Assembly (NCBI RefSeq): GCF_000744095.1
Contig: NZ_JQLI01000001.1
Span: forward strand, 1,736,001-1,800,000
DNA length: 64,000 nt
DNA from: Cupriavidus necator A5-1
GTDB lineage: Bacteria > Pseudomonadota > Gammaproteobacteria > Burkholderiales > Burkholderiaceae
Reading direction: 5' to 3'
Shown here: positions 54,223-62,631 of the stretch, one piece after another
How positions within the stretch are numbered: position 1 is the first letter of the stretch
Layout of the letters: every line of letters begins with the position of its first letter
Made by a program: the position numbers and the translations under genes
The notes under the pieces: generated by a model
Databases searched by the model: none
What the model saw: only the letters and a program-made list of their open reading frames with translations
What the model was told of the DNA's origin: nothing

Positions 54223-55161
54223 ATGGAAACTTCCTTTGAGACGCAACAAGCGTCGGCAGGCCTGTGCCCCGTACTGATCGAGGACGAGCATTCGGTAACC
54301 CGCATCGTCGAAGCCGCCATGGCCAATACGGCCGACCCGCGCCTGCGCTTCGTCATGGGCTCGCTGGTTCGGCACCTGCACGGGTTCCTGCGCGAAGCGC
54401 GGCTGACCGACGCGGAATTTGAGTTCGCGCTGGAATTCCTGGCCCGCCTTGGCCATGCCACCCATGCCAGCCACAACGAGGTCGTGCTGGCGGCCGACGT
54501 GCTGGGCCTGTCGACGCTGGTGACCGTCATGAACAACAGCACCAGGGACGGCCGCACGCCCGGTGCGTTGCTCGGCCCGTTCTATCGCGCCAACGCGCCG
54601 CGCTATGCCTGCGGTGACTGCGTGGTGCAGGACGACGCGCCGGGCTTGCCGCTGCTGGTCAGCGGTACCGTGCGCGCCACCGACGGCTCGCCGCTCGCCG
54701 GCGCGCTGGTCGAGATCTGGCAGGCATCGCCGGTAGGCCTGTACGACAACCAGGACCCGAACCAGCCCGACCGCAATCTGCGCGGCTGCTTCCAAACCGA
54801 TGAGAGCGGCAACTACCACTTCCGCACGGTGCGCCCCGCCGGCTATCCGGTGCCGACCGACGGGCCGGTGGGCACGTTGCTGGCCGCGCAGCAGCGCCAT
54901 CCGTACCGGCCGGCGCATATCCACTTCATCGTCGCGGCGCCGGAGTACCGCACGCTCGTGACCCAGGTGTTTGCCGACGAGCCGGACAAGCTCGAATCCG
55001 ACGTCACGTTCGGCGTACATCGGCAGCTGGTGGGCACCCTGCGGCTGCACGACCACGGCCGCAGCGACTGGGGCGACGTGCCGGCGCCGTTCTACACACT
55101 GCAGTTCGATTTCACGCTGGAGCCGGGCCAGCAGACCTTCCCGAAGCCGCCGATCGACTGA
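54223..55161 (+). CDS. Hydroxyquinol 1,2-dioxygenase-like intradiol dioxygenase
   Basis: 312 residues. The N-terminal helical dimerisation domain (about 15-115) is followed by the GPFYRANAPRYACGD entry to the catalytic beta sandwich. The Fe(III) ligands are predicted as Y174 (GLYDNQ), Y208 (RPAGYPVP), H232 and H234 (YRPAHIHF), with the correct spacing for catechol/hydroxyquinol 1,2-dioxygenases. Overall features fit the hydroxyquinol group, which cleaves 1,2,4-trihydroxybenzene to maleylacetate; chlorocatechol specificity is possible. It is the first gene of the LacI-controlled operon. The GTGAGGCGAGAAAC leader supplies the ribosome site. Confidence 0.87.
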   Translation: METSFETQQASAGLCPVLIEDEHSVTRIVEAAMANTADPRLRFVMGSLVRHLHGFLREARLTDAEFEFALEFLARLGHATHASHNEVVLAADVLGLSTLVTVMNNSTRDGRTPGALLGPFYRANAPRYACGDCVVQDDAPGLPLLVSGTVRATDGSPLAGALVEIWQASPVGLYDNQDPNQPDRNLRGCFQTDESGNYHFRTVRPAGYPVPTDGPVGTLLAAQQRHPYRPAHIHFIVAAPEYRTLVTQVFADEPDKLESDVTFGVHRQLVGTLRLHDHGRSDWGDVPAPFYTLQFDFTLEPGQQTFPKPPID

Positions 55162-55204
55162 CGGCTTCCTCGACTTCCACCCATGCATTCCGACATCGAA
55201 AACC

Positions 55205-55954
55205 ATGAGCGCATCCTCTCTTTCCGGCAAGGTTGCCGTGATCCTCGGCGGCACCGGCGGCATCGGCTTCGCCGCCGGTGAAACGCTGGCCCGCCTCGGC
55301 GCAAGCATCGTCCTGACCGGTCGCGACGCCGACAAGGCGGCCAGCGCCGCGGCCGCGCTGCCGGCCGGCAACCATCTCGCCGCCGTGGCGGAGATCTCCG
55401 ACAGCACCTCGCTGCGCGCGCTGGCCGATGACGTCAGCCACCACTACGGCCGCGTCGATATCCTGGTGAACACCGCGGGCTTTACGCGGGCGATCCCGCA
55501 TGCCGACCTCGACGCGCTGGACGATGCGCTGATCGACGAACTGTTTGCCGTCAACTGGCGCGGACAGTTCGCGGCGATCCGTGCCTTTGCGCCGCATCTG
55601 CGCGCCAATGGCGACGGGCTGGTGGTCAATGTCGGCTCCATCGCGGGCCGTACCGGGCAGGGCAGCAATGTCGCGTACTGCGCGGCCAAGGCCGGGCTCG
55701 ATGTCATGGCGATGTCGCTCGGGCGCGCGCTGGCGCCGCAGATCCGCGTGCTGAACGTGTCGCCGGGCGTGGTCGATACCGCCTTCGTGCCGGGGCGCGA
55801 CAGCAGCTTCAACGAGCGCGCCGCGAAATCGACGCCGCTCAAGCGCATCGGCACTGCGCAAGATGTGGCCGATGCCATCGCCGCCTGCGCCACCTCGCTG
55901 CGCTTTGCCACCGGCACCACCATCGTCGTCGACGGTGGCCGCCAGCTCGGATAA
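55205..55954 (+). CDS. Short-chain dehydrogenase/reductase
   Basis: 249 residues from ATG 55205, 43 bases after the dioxygenase stop. Rossmann motif VAVILGGTGGIGFAAG (10-25), NTAG at 89-92, catalytic S145, Y158 and K162 (VAYCAAKAG), and the NVSPGVVDT motif. It is a classical NAD(P)-dependent SDR. In this operon it may reduce or oxidise a ring-cleavage intermediate, or act on the side chain of the aromatic precursor. The substrate is unknown. Confidence 0.88.
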   Translation: MSASSLSGKVAVILGGTGGIGFAAGETLARLGASIVLTGRDADKAASAAAALPAGNHLAAVAEISDSTSLRALADDVSHHYGRVDILVNTAGFTRAIPHADLDALDDALIDELFAVNWRGQFAAIRAFAPHLRANGDGLVVNVGSIAGRTGQGSNVAYCAAKAGLDVMAMSLGRALAPQIRVLNVSPGVVDTAFVPGRDSSFNERAAKSTPLKRIGTAQDVADAIAACATSLRFATGTTIVVDGGRQLG

Positions 55955-55990
55955 GCCACGCCTTTCCTTTTCCATCACCACCCATCGCTC

Positions 55991-56875
55991 ATGCACGCAC
56001 GCAAGACCATCATCACCTGCGCGGTGACCGGCAATATCACCACGCCGGAGCAGCATCCCGGCCTGCCCGTCACGCCGGCGCAAATCGCCGACGCCGCGCT
56101 GGAAGCCGCTGAAGCCGGCGCGGCCGCCGCCCACATCCACGTGCGCGATCCGGAAACGGGCCGCCCGTCGATGTCGCTCGAGTACTACGCCGATGTCATC
56201 GACCGCATCCGCCAACGCAATCGCGCGCTGATCATCAACCTCACTACCGGCCCCGGCGGCCGCTTCGTGCCGAGCGAGGACGAGCCGCGCGTGGCGGCGC
56301 CGGGGACGACGCTGCTGCATCCGGCCAAGCGGGTTGAACACATCAGCGCGCTGCGGCCGGACGTGTGTTCGCTCGACCTGAACACCATGAACTCCGGCGG
56401 CGACGTCGTGATCAATACGCCCGCCAACGTGCGCAAGATGGCCGCGGCGATCCGTGGCGCGGGCGTCATGCCGGAGCTGGAGATCTTCGATTCCGGCGAC
56501 CTCAACATGGCGCTCGACTTTATCCGCGAGGGCGTGCTGGACGGCCCCGGCCTGTGGACCTTCGTGCTGGGCGTCAAGTACGGCTTTGCGCCCACGCCGG
56601 AAACCATCTTCTACGCCCGCAACATGCTGCCCGCCGGTGCGCACTGGTCGGCCTTCGGCATCGGCCGCGCGGAGTTCCCGATCGTCGCGCAGGCGTGGCT
56701 GGCCGGCGGACATGTGCGCGTCGGGCTGGAAGACAACATCTACCTGGAGAAGGGCGTGCTGGCGCCGGGCAACGCCGCGCTGGTCGCCAAGGCGCGCGAC
56801 ATCGTCAGGTCGCTTGGCGGCGAGATTGCCTCATCGGCCGATGCCCGCCGCACGCTCGGCCTGCGCGAGGCCTGA
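55991..56875 (+). CDS. Beta-keto acid cleavage enzyme (BKACE, DUF849)
   Basis: 294 residues. It begins KTIITCAVTGNITTPEQHPGLPVTP, with the zinc ligands H48 and H50 in AAAHIHVRDPETGRPSM, and NLTTGPGGRF on the next strand, as in the BKACE family. These enzymes condense a beta-keto acid with acetyl-CoA and split the product, giving acetoacetate and a new acyl-CoA. In an operon with a hydroxyquinol-type dioxygenase, 3-oxoadipate is an attractive substrate (giving acetoacetate and succinyl-CoA), but that is inference. Confidence 0.88.
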   Translation: MHARKTIITCAVTGNITTPEQHPGLPVTPAQIADAALEAAEAGAAAAHIHVRDPETGRPSMSLEYYADVIDRIRQRNRALIINLTTGPGGRFVPSEDEPRVAAPGTTLLHPAKRVEHISALRPDVCSLDLNTMNSGGDVVINTPANVRKMAAAIRGAGVMPELEIFDSGDLNMALDFIREGVLDGPGLWTFVLGVKYGFAPTPETIFYARNMLPAGAHWSAFGIGRAEFPIVAQAWLAGGHVRVGLEDNIYLEKGVLAPGNAALVAKARDIVRSLGGEIASSADARRTLGLREA

Positions 56876-56913
56876 ACACTTAACAGCATTGCAGATTTCC
56901 AATAGAAACCACC

Positions 56914-57891
56914 ATGAACACCATCCGAGTCAACCAGAAAGCCCCCGACATCGATGCCCTGCAGCTTGAACTGCTCGGCGTGCCGCGCCCTGAAGCGGCA
57001 CCGGATCAATGCATCATCGAAGTCGCCAGCGCCGGGGTCAACCCGAGCGACGTCAAGGCGACCCTTGGCCTGATGCCGCACGCCATCTGGCCGCGCACGC
57101 CGGGCCGCGACTATGCCGGCCTGGTGGTCGACGGCCCTGCCGGCCTGCTGGGCCTGCAGGTGTGGGGCAGCGGCGGCGAGCTTGGCATCCGCCGCGACGG
57201 CACGCATGGCAAGTACCTGCGCATCGAGGCAGCCTCCGTGCGCGCCAAGCCGGCGTCGCTGTCGCTGCTAGAAGCCGGCGCCGTAGGCGTGCCATTTATC
57301 ACCGCCTATGAAGGCCTGCGCCGAGCGGGCATGCCGCAAGCCGGCAGCACCGTGCTGGTGTGCGGCGGCAACGGCAAGGTCGGCCAGGCCACCATCCAGA
57401 TCGCCACGGCGCTGGGCGCCCGCGTCTTCGCGGTGGAGCGCACCGCGGAACCCTATCGCGGCCATGCCAACGGCGAGGTGCGCATGATCGATGCTAGCCG
57501 CGAAGCCATCGCCGCCGTGGTGCGCGAGGAGACCGACGGACACGGCGCGGACATCGTCTACAACACCGTTGGCAGCCCATACTTCGAACAGGCCAACCAG
57601 GCGATGGCGATCGGCGCGACGCAGATCTTTATCTCGACCATCGAGAAGCCGGTGCCGTTCGATATCTTTGCGTTCTACCGCGGCCAGCACACCTATGTGG
57701 GGGTCGACACGCTCGCGCTGGACAGCGGTGCCTGCGCACGCATCCTCGACCAGCTGGCGCCGATGTTCGCCGCCGGCAAGCTGCGGCCGTTCCCGGTGCT
57801 GGCCGACTACACCTACTCGCTCGACCAGGCCAAGGACGCTTATCGCGCCGTGCTGCAGGGCGCCACCGAGCGCGTGGTGCTCAAGCCATGA
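56914..57891 (+). CDS. MDR-family (quinone reductase-like) dehydrogenase
   Basis: 325 residues, medium-chain dehydrogenase/reductase fold. It has an N-terminal GroES-like part (VNPSDVKATLGLMPHAIWPRTPGRDYAGLVV) and a Rossmann part with VCGGNGKVGQATIQIATALGARV. The Cys quartet of the structural zinc is absent, and no clear catalytic zinc set is seen, so it is probably a zinc-free NADPH-dependent reductase. In the operon it could reduce a conjugated double bond, for instance maleylacetate to 3-oxoadipate, in place of the usual iron-dependent maleylacetate reductase. This is a hypothesis. Confidence 0.83.
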   Translation: MNTIRVNQKAPDIDALQLELLGVPRPEAAPDQCIIEVASAGVNPSDVKATLGLMPHAIWPRTPGRDYAGLVVDGPAGLLGLQVWGSGGELGIRRDGTHGKYLRIEAASVRAKPASLSLLEAGAVGVPFITAYEGLRRAGMPQAGSTVLVCGGNGKVGQATIQIATALGARVFAVERTAEPYRGHANGEVRMIDASREAIAAVVREETDGHGADIVYNTVGSPYFEQANQAMAIGATQIFISTIEKPVPFDIFAFYRGQHTYVGVDTLALDSGACARILDQLAPMFAAGKLRPFPVLADYTYSLDQAKDAYRAVLQGATERVVLKP

Positions 57892-58229
57892 ATACGACCC
57901 GGTTTGCACAGGCGCCGGCCTACTATCCGGCCAACCACGAAGGCATGCATTGCCTGCGGCTGCAGGGGCATGAAGCCGGGCCGTCCGATGCATTGTGGCT
58001 GGGCGTGTCGGTACTGCTGCCGGGCGGCCATACCTCGATGGATGCCTCGCCCGTGGAAAAGCACTACGTCGTGCTCGAAGGCGAGGTCTGCATCCGCACG
58101 CCGGAAGACACCGTGACGCTGGGCCAGTTCGATTCGGTGCGGCTCGCGCCGGGCGAGGCGCGGCAGGTGTCGAACCCGGGCAACCGGCCGGCGATGCTGT
58201 TGCTGGCGATGCCGTATCCCAAGGGCTGA
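57888..58229 (+). CDS. Small cupin-domain protein
   Basis: 113 residues, overlapping the dehydrogenase stop by four bases. One cupin barrel: VSVLLPGGHTSMDASPVEKHYVVLEGEVCI (motif 1, with one clear His and Glu) and FDSVRLAPGEARQVSNPGNRPAMLLLAM (motif 2, lacking the usual His). The incomplete metal site suggests a binding or isomerase role rather than dioxygenase. It is last in the dioxygenase operon. The exact role is unknown. Confidence 0.8.
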   Translation: MNTTRFAQAPAYYPANHEGMHCLRLQGHEAGPSDALWLGVSVLLPGGHTSMDASPVEKHYVVLEGEVCIRTPEDTVTLGQFDSVRLAPGEARQVSNPGNRPAMLLLAMPYPKG

Positions 58230-58247
58230 TTTTTTGGGGCCGATGAT

Positions 58248-58261
58248 GCAAACGATTGCAG
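58248..58261. promoter_or_regulatory. LacI-type operator before porin gene
   Basis: TGCAAACGATTGCA, one mismatch from the palindrome TGCAAACGTTTGCA at 54195-54208. It lies 64 bp before the porin start and 19 bp after the cupin stop. It indicates that the porin and Bug genes form a second transcription unit under the same LacI regulator. Confidence 0.75.
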
Positions 58262-58324
58262 TCTGGACGATAGCGACCGGCGGCCCATGCACAACAAGAC
58301 CAACACAGGAAACAGGGGAGACAA

Positions 58325-59431
58325 ATGACATCCGTTCCGAAGCGCACCAGCGTCCTGCTGCTGGCCACGGCCGCGGCCGGCTGGGTCGACGAGGCCGGCG
58401 CGCAATCTTCCGTGACGTTGTACGGGCGCCTCAATACCGCGCTGGAGTATTCGTACGCCAACACGGCCACCGACGGTACGAAGCTGGGCGGCACCGGCCG
58501 GTTGACCAACAACCGCTCCGTCTTCGGCATGCGCGGCGAGGAAGGACTGGGCGGCAGCCTGAAGGCGGTCTGGCAGATCGAAAGCAACGTTTCGCTCGAC
58601 ACCGGCCAGGGCCAGGTCGCGGGCCGCAACTCGCGCATCGGGCTGCAAGGGGATGCAGGCACGCTGTTTATGGGCCACTGGCAAACGCCCTATACCGAGG
58701 CGACCGCGGGCTATGACCCGTACTATCCGACCACCGCCGGCTATATGGCCCTGATCGGCAACGGCTCCACGTCCAGCTCGGACAATGTCCAGGACACCAG
58801 TTCGTTCGACCGCCGGCAGAAGAACCTCGTCGTCTACAAGACGCCGTCGCTGGGCGGATTCAGCGGTGCGGCCGCGTGGGGCGTGAACGAGGAGAAGACC
58901 ACCGTGCCGCGCAACCCTGGCCTGTATTCGTTCTCCGCGGCTTACGACAACGGCCCGCTCAATATCGCGCTGGCCTATGAGATCCACCAGCACTACCAGG
59001 CCGCCGGCCGCAACGACGATGCGATGAAGGCGGGCGTGTCCTACAAGTTTCCGAGCACTACTGTCGCACTGCTCTACGAACGGCTCCACTACCGCACCGC
59101 GACGGGCGACCTGACGCGCAATGGCTACTACGCCTCGCTGGTGCAGAAGCTCGGCCCGGGCAGCGTGCGCATCGGGTTCGCGCTGGCGGGCAACGGCGCT
59201 GGCAATGCGACGGAAACCGTCGGCTTCTTCCGCAGCGGCGCCGAGACGGGCGCCACGCAGGTCACGGTTGGCTACGACTATCCGTTGTCGAAGCGGACCG
59301 CGCTGTTTGCGTACTACAGCCGCATCAACAACAAGCGCAACGCGATCTATGACTTTGCCATCAACGAGCTTGGCGTGAGCGCGGGGTCCGACCCGCAGAC
59401 CATTGCGCTCGGCATGCGGCACTTCTTCTGA
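58325..59431 (+). CDS. Gram-negative porin, Burkholderiales type
   Basis: 368 residues. The signal peptide ends near EAGA-QSS; its hydrophobic part is short. The mature start is SVTLYGRLNTALEY. The family motif FGMRGEEGLGGSLKAVWQIE and the terminal Phe (MRHFF) mark a 16-stranded trimeric porin. With the next gene, a Bug receptor, and the upstream dioxygenase operon it probably lets the aromatic substrate across the outer membrane. A LacI-type operator precedes it. Confidence 0.9.
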   Translation: MTSVPKRTSVLLLATAAAGWVDEAGAQSSVTLYGRLNTALEYSYANTATDGTKLGGTGRLTNNRSVFGMRGEEGLGGSLKAVWQIESNVSLDTGQGQVAGRNSRIGLQGDAGTLFMGHWQTPYTEATAGYDPYYPTTAGYMALIGNGSTSSSDNVQDTSSFDRRQKNLVVYKTPSLGGFSGAAAWGVNEEKTTVPRNPGLYSFSAAYDNGPLNIALAYEIHQHYQAAGRNDDAMKAGVSYKFPSTTVALLYERLHYRTATGDLTRNGYYASLVQKLGPGSVRIGFALAGNGAGNATETVGFFRSGAETGATQVTVGYDYPLSKRTALFAYYSRINNKRNAIYDFAINELGVSAGSDPQTIALGMRHFF

Positions 59432-59513
59432 GGCGTGGCGGCGCGCCCGGCAGGGGCGTGCCGCCTTGATCGGCGATGCGCTTGCGCTCGTCCAGGCAGT
59501 GAGGAGACATAAC

Positions 59514-60497
59514 ATGATTCGATCCATCCAAGGCGCCGTGCTGGCGCTGACCTCGTCGTTCATGCTGGCGGCCGCCCCCGCCGCCAGCGCGCAACCGCAG
59601 TACCCCAGCAAGCCGATCCGGCTGGTGGTGCCGTTCTCGGCAGGCAGCGCCACCGACATCCTGGCGCGCATCATCGGCAGCAAGATGGGCGAGGGCGGCA
59701 CCTACCAGGTGATCGTCGACAACCGGCCCGGCGCCGGCGGCACGGTCGGTGCCACCGGCGTGGCCAAGGCAGCGCCGGACGGCTACACGCTGATCCTGGT
59801 GTCGGTCGGGCATGCGATCAATGCCACGCTGTATCCAAAGCTCGCTTATGACACGGTGAAGGATTTCACCCCGGTTTCGATGGTGGCAACCGTGCCCAAT
59901 GTGCTGGTGGTCAACGCCGCCAGCAAGTACAAGTCCGTGCGGGACGTTGTGGCGGCCGCCAAGGCAACGCCCGGCGCGCTGAACTTCGACTCCGCGGGTT
60001 CCGGCAGTTCCACCCACCTCAGCGGCGAGATGTTCAAGATACAGGCGGGCATCGACATCACCCATATCCCATACAAGGGCACCGGCGAAGCGCTGACGGA
60101 CGTCATGGCCGGCCGTGGCGACATGATGTTCGCGCCCACCGTATCGGCCATGCCATTTGTGAAGCAGGGCAAGCTGCGCGCGCTGGCGGTGACCACGGCC
60201 AGGCGTGCCAGCGCGCTGCCGGATATCCCCACCGTCGCGGAGTCCGGTTTCCCCGGCTATGCGTTCGATTCCTGGTTCGGCGTACTGGCACCCGCCGGCA
60301 CACCGAAGGACATCGTCGATGCCCTCAATGCCGAGATCGGCAAGGCACTGGCGGCGCCCGACGTGCGCGAACGCCTGGCCGCGCAGGGCGCCGAGGCGAA
60401 GCGCTCGTCACCGCAGGAATTCGCCGCCTATATCCAGGCGGAGATCGGCAAGCTTGCGCCGGTGGTGCGGCAATCCGGGGTGCAGGCTGGCCAGTAG
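59514..60497 (+). CDS. Bug/TctC-family periplasmic solute receptor
   Basis: 327 residues from ATG 59514, with GAGGAGA eight bases upstream; a longer reading is rejected. The signal ends near ASA-QPQ. Motifs are YPSKPIRLVVPFSAGSATD, NRPGAGGTVGATGV, YDTVKDFTPVS and IPYKGTGEALTDVMAG. It is co-transcribed with the porin. It probably binds the carboxylate substrate of the LacI-controlled dioxygenase pathway. No TctA/B membrane genes are nearby. Confidence 0.88.
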   Translation: MIRSIQGAVLALTSSFMLAAAPAASAQPQYPSKPIRLVVPFSAGSATDILARIIGSKMGEGGTYQVIVDNRPGAGGTVGATGVAKAAPDGYTLILVSVGHAINATLYPKLAYDTVKDFTPVSMVATVPNVLVVNAASKYKSVRDVVAAAKATPGALNFDSAGSGSSTHLSGEMFKIQAGIDITHIPYKGTGEALTDVMAGRGDMMFAPTVSAMPFVKQGKLRALAVTTARRASALPDIPTVAESGFPGYAFDSWFGVLAPAGTPKDIVDALNAEIGKALAAPDVRERLAAQGAEAKRSSPQEFAAYIQAEIGKLAPVVRQSGVQAGQ

Positions 60498-60550
60498 CGG
60501 TAACCGGCGGCGGTGGTGCAAAACGCAGGCAAGTGTGGGGCTGGCTTAAA

Positions 60551-61636
60551 ATGGCGTATTCCAATCCCTCCTGGGCTGCCGCCCCGCCACCTGCCGCCAT
60601 GCCCGAGCGCAAGCGCCTCACCCTCAAAGACCTGGCTGCCGAAATCGACGTGCATTACTCAACCGTCTCGCGAGTGATGAACCCGGCCACGCGGCACCTG
60701 GTGGCTGAAGAGGTGGCGGCACGCATCCTGGAAGTCGCCGAAGCCCGCGGCTTCCGCCCCAATCGCATCGCGGCGGGGCTGCGCACCCAGCGCTCCGGAC
60801 TGGTGGGCGTGGTACTGCCCGACATCGCCAACCCCGTGTTCCCGCCGATCCTGGCCGGGATCGAATCCGTGCTGGCGCAGCAAGGCTACGTGCCGATCGT
60901 GGTCAACGCCGGCACCGACAAGACCCGCCAGCGCTTCGTGATCGACCAGATGCTGGGGCGGCAGGTCGAAGGGCTGGTGCTGGCCACCGCGGAACGGGAG
61001 GATCCGATCCTCGACTACTGCCTGAAACAACATATCCCGGTGGTCATGGTCAACCGGGGCGAAGGCACCGGCGGGGTCTCGTGCGTGGTGAGCGACAACC
61101 TGCTGGCCATGCGGCAGACGGTCGACCACCTGGTGGCGCTGGGCCATCGCCATATCGGGCATATTGCCGGGCCGGCGTCGCTGTCCACCGGCTATCTGCG
61201 CCGCGAGGGGTTTATCCAGGCGGTCAGGCGGCACCGGCTGCGCCGCGGTGAATGGCAGGTGGTGGAAGCGGCCAGCTATTCGCGCGAAGCCGGGCGGCTC
61301 GCCTGTGAGCAACTCTTTGAGGCATTCCCCGGGATGACCGCCATCGCTGCCGGCAATGACCTGGTGGCGATGGGCTGCTACGACTTCCTGCGGGAACGTG
61401 GCTTGCGTTGTCCCGATGACGTTTCGATCGTGGGGCATAACGACATGCCGTTCGTCGACGCGCTGACGCCGCCGCTGACGACGGTGCGGATTGCCGTACA
61501 CGAGATGGGTGAGGAAGCGGCCAGGCTACTGCTGCGCAAGATCGAGAAGCCGGCGTCGGATGCGGTGACCGTGCAATTGACGCCGGAGCTGATCGTGCGC
61601 GGGTCTACGGCGAAGCCAGGTTCAGGCGTCGCCTGA
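60551..61636 (+). CDS. LacI-family transcriptional regulator
   Basis: 361 residues from ATG 60551; ATG 60599 (MPERKRLTL) is an alternative, and neither has a strong ribosome site. The LacI helix-turn-helix and hinge read LTLKDLAAEIDVHYSTVSRVMN...VAARILEVAEARGFRPNRIAAGLRTQRSG. A periplasmic-binding-like effector domain follows. It is the probable owner of the TGCAAACG(T/A)TTGCA operators at 54162-54208 and 58248-58261. A degenerate TGCAAAACGCAGGCA lies just before its own start. Its stop lies within the end of a convergent gene. Confidence 0.9.
   Translation: MAYSNPSWAAAPPPAAMPERKRLTLKDLAAEIDVHYSTVSRVMNPATRHLVAEEVAARILEVAEARGFRPNRIAAGLRTQRSGLVGVVLPDIANPVFPPILAGIESVLAQQGYVPIVVNAGTDKTRQRFVIDQMLGRQVEGLVLATAEREDPILDYCLKQHIPVVMVNRGEGTGGVSCVVSDNLLAMRQTVDHLVALGHRHIGHIAGPASLSTGYLRREGFIQAVRRHRLRRGEWQVVEAASYSREAGRLACEQLFEAFPGMTAIAAGNDLVAMGCYDFLRERGLRCPDDVSIVGHNDMPFVDALTPPLTTVRIAVHEMGEEAARLLLRKIEKPASDAVTVQLTPELIVRGSTAKPGSGVA
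61622..61636. other. Palindrome formed by two convergent stop codons
   Basis: TCAGGCG-T-CGCCTGA. The two genes overlap tail to tail by exactly these 15 bp. The TGA of lacI and the TGA of the Rof-like gene form the palindrome ends. A weak bidirectional hairpin is possible; there is no U-run. Confidence 0.5.
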
Positions 61637-61900
61637 GCCAGTAGCGCAGAAGAAGTCAGTCAACCTGTTGCCGTCGACCTCGACGAGTTGATCGAGGCGC
61701 AAAGTCTCGCCCGAGCTGAGCGAGAGATACTCCGCGCCATCGCGACTGTACACGTCATGGATGATCGCCGTGCGTTGCTGCAGTGCGCCATCGTCGTCAT
61801 GGAAGCTGATGGACGCCGGCCTGCGTACGCTCGCGAGTGCCTCAAGCACATCGTGGAACTCGCAGCTGACCGGGTTGTAGTGGGTGGCATTGCTGGTCAT
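61622..61900 (-). CDS. Rof-like Rho-binding antiterminator, putative
   Basis: 92 residues. The pattern YNPVSCEFHDVLEALASVRRPASISFHDDDG...HDVYSRDGAEYLSLSSGETLRLDQLVEVDG resembles the small beta-sheet protein Rof/YaeO (N-terminal Cys-Asp/Glu segment, then EYL, then LD-x-I/V). Rof inhibits Rho-dependent termination. GGAG lies eight bases before the ATG. It is convergent and overlapping with the LacI gene. The similarity is a pattern judgement, so a plain conserved hypothetical protein is the alternative. Confidence 0.5.
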   Translation of the reverse strand: MTSNATHYNPVSCEFHDVLEALASVRRPASISFHDDDGALQQRTAIIHDVYSRDGAEYLSLSSGETLRLDQLVEVDGNRLTDFFCATGSGDA

Positions 61901-62000
61901 GATCTTGGCTCCAGCCGGTTGCTCTGCGACTCGCCATCGAACGAGTCGCGATAGTTAGGTTGGTGGCTCGCGCGAAGCCTTCGTGCGCCGGGACAACGCC

Positions 62001-62462
62001 TCATTCCGCGGCCTTCACCCAGTCGACGAGGTTGTCGCGTAGCGTCGCGACTGCCTTCTGGATGCCCGCGAACTCGTCGGGTGTCAGCCCGGTTGCTTCG
62101 GCGAGGCCGGTTTCCAGGCGCTTTTCGCGCAGCCGCCGGCCGCTCTTGGTCAGGGTGACCCGTACCTGGCGCTCGTCCTCGGGATCGCGTTGTCTCTCGA
62201 CATAGCCCATCGCCTCCAGCTTCTTCAGGATCGGGGTGAGGGTGTTCGATTCGAGAAACAGCTTCTCGCCCAGGCTGCCGACCGTCTGATGGTCTTGCTC
62301 CCATAGCGCAACGATGGTGATGTATTGCGTATAGGTCAGCCCAAGCTGCTCGAGAATCGGCTTGTAGGCCTTGCCGAAAGCCAGGTTCGCGGAATAGACG
62401 GCGAAACACAGGAAGTCGGAGAGCGTCGGGTTCGCGGCGGCTGCCTTGTCGGTCGATTTCAT
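62001..62462 (-). CDS. ohrR: MarR/OhrR-family organic peroxide regulator
   Basis: 153 residues from ATG 62462, with AGAGGAAG upstream; a start 36 bases earlier is rejected. The MarR winged helix is LGLTYTQYITIVALWEQDHQTVGSLGEKLFLESNTLTPILKKLEAMGYVERQRDPEDERQVRVTLT. The segment FLCFAVYSANLAFGKAYKPIL carries Cys19, equivalent to the peroxide-sensing Cys of OhrR. The Ohr gene lies 0.5 kb upstream on the same strand, supporting the symbol. A dyad precedes its own start (62510-62525), suggesting autorepression. Confidence 0.82.
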   Translation of the reverse strand: MKSTDKAAAANPTLSDFLCFAVYSANLAFGKAYKPILEQLGLTYTQYITIVALWEQDHQTVGSLGEKLFLESNTLTPILKKLEAMGYVERQRDPEDERQVRVTLTKSGRRLREKRLETGLAEATGLTPDEFAGIQKAVATLRDNLVDWVKAAE

Positions 62463-62509
62463 GGCTTCCTCTCTGGGCAAAGGCTGATGGGTTCGCAAGA
62501 GCCCATTAT

Positions 62510-62525
62510 AGATCGGATGCGATCT
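62510..62525. promoter_or_regulatory. OhrR-type box before ohrR
   Basis: AGATCG-GATG-CGATCT, 48 bp before the ohrR start. Its reverse strand, GATCGCATCCGATCTA, aligns with the boxes at 62918-62950 and 63487-63498 over an ATCGYATSCGAT core. Confidence 0.65.
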
Positions 62526-62571
62526 AATCGGAAGTGTACTAAATTCCGGCTATACGCCAAGCGCCGGCCGG

Positions 62572-62597
62572 GCCACCGTCCATTCAGGGACGGTGGC
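62572..62597. terminator. Strong hairpin downstream of DGARSV gene
   Basis: Ten-bp stem GCCACCGTCC / GGACGGTGGC with loop ATTCAG, 34 bp beyond the stop of the DGARSV-repeat gene on the minus strand. It probably limits read-through from that gene into ohrR. There is no U-run on either side. Confidence 0.45.
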
Positions 62598-62631
62598 ATA
62601 TGGGCCCGGTAGCGCCGCCATTGCCGGGCCC

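Noticed and set aside
60519..60534. AAAACGCAGGCAAGT shared between 60.5 kb and 63.5 kb
   Set aside because: Only about 15 bp are shared, with unrelated flanks; chance or a weak regulator site cannot be separated.
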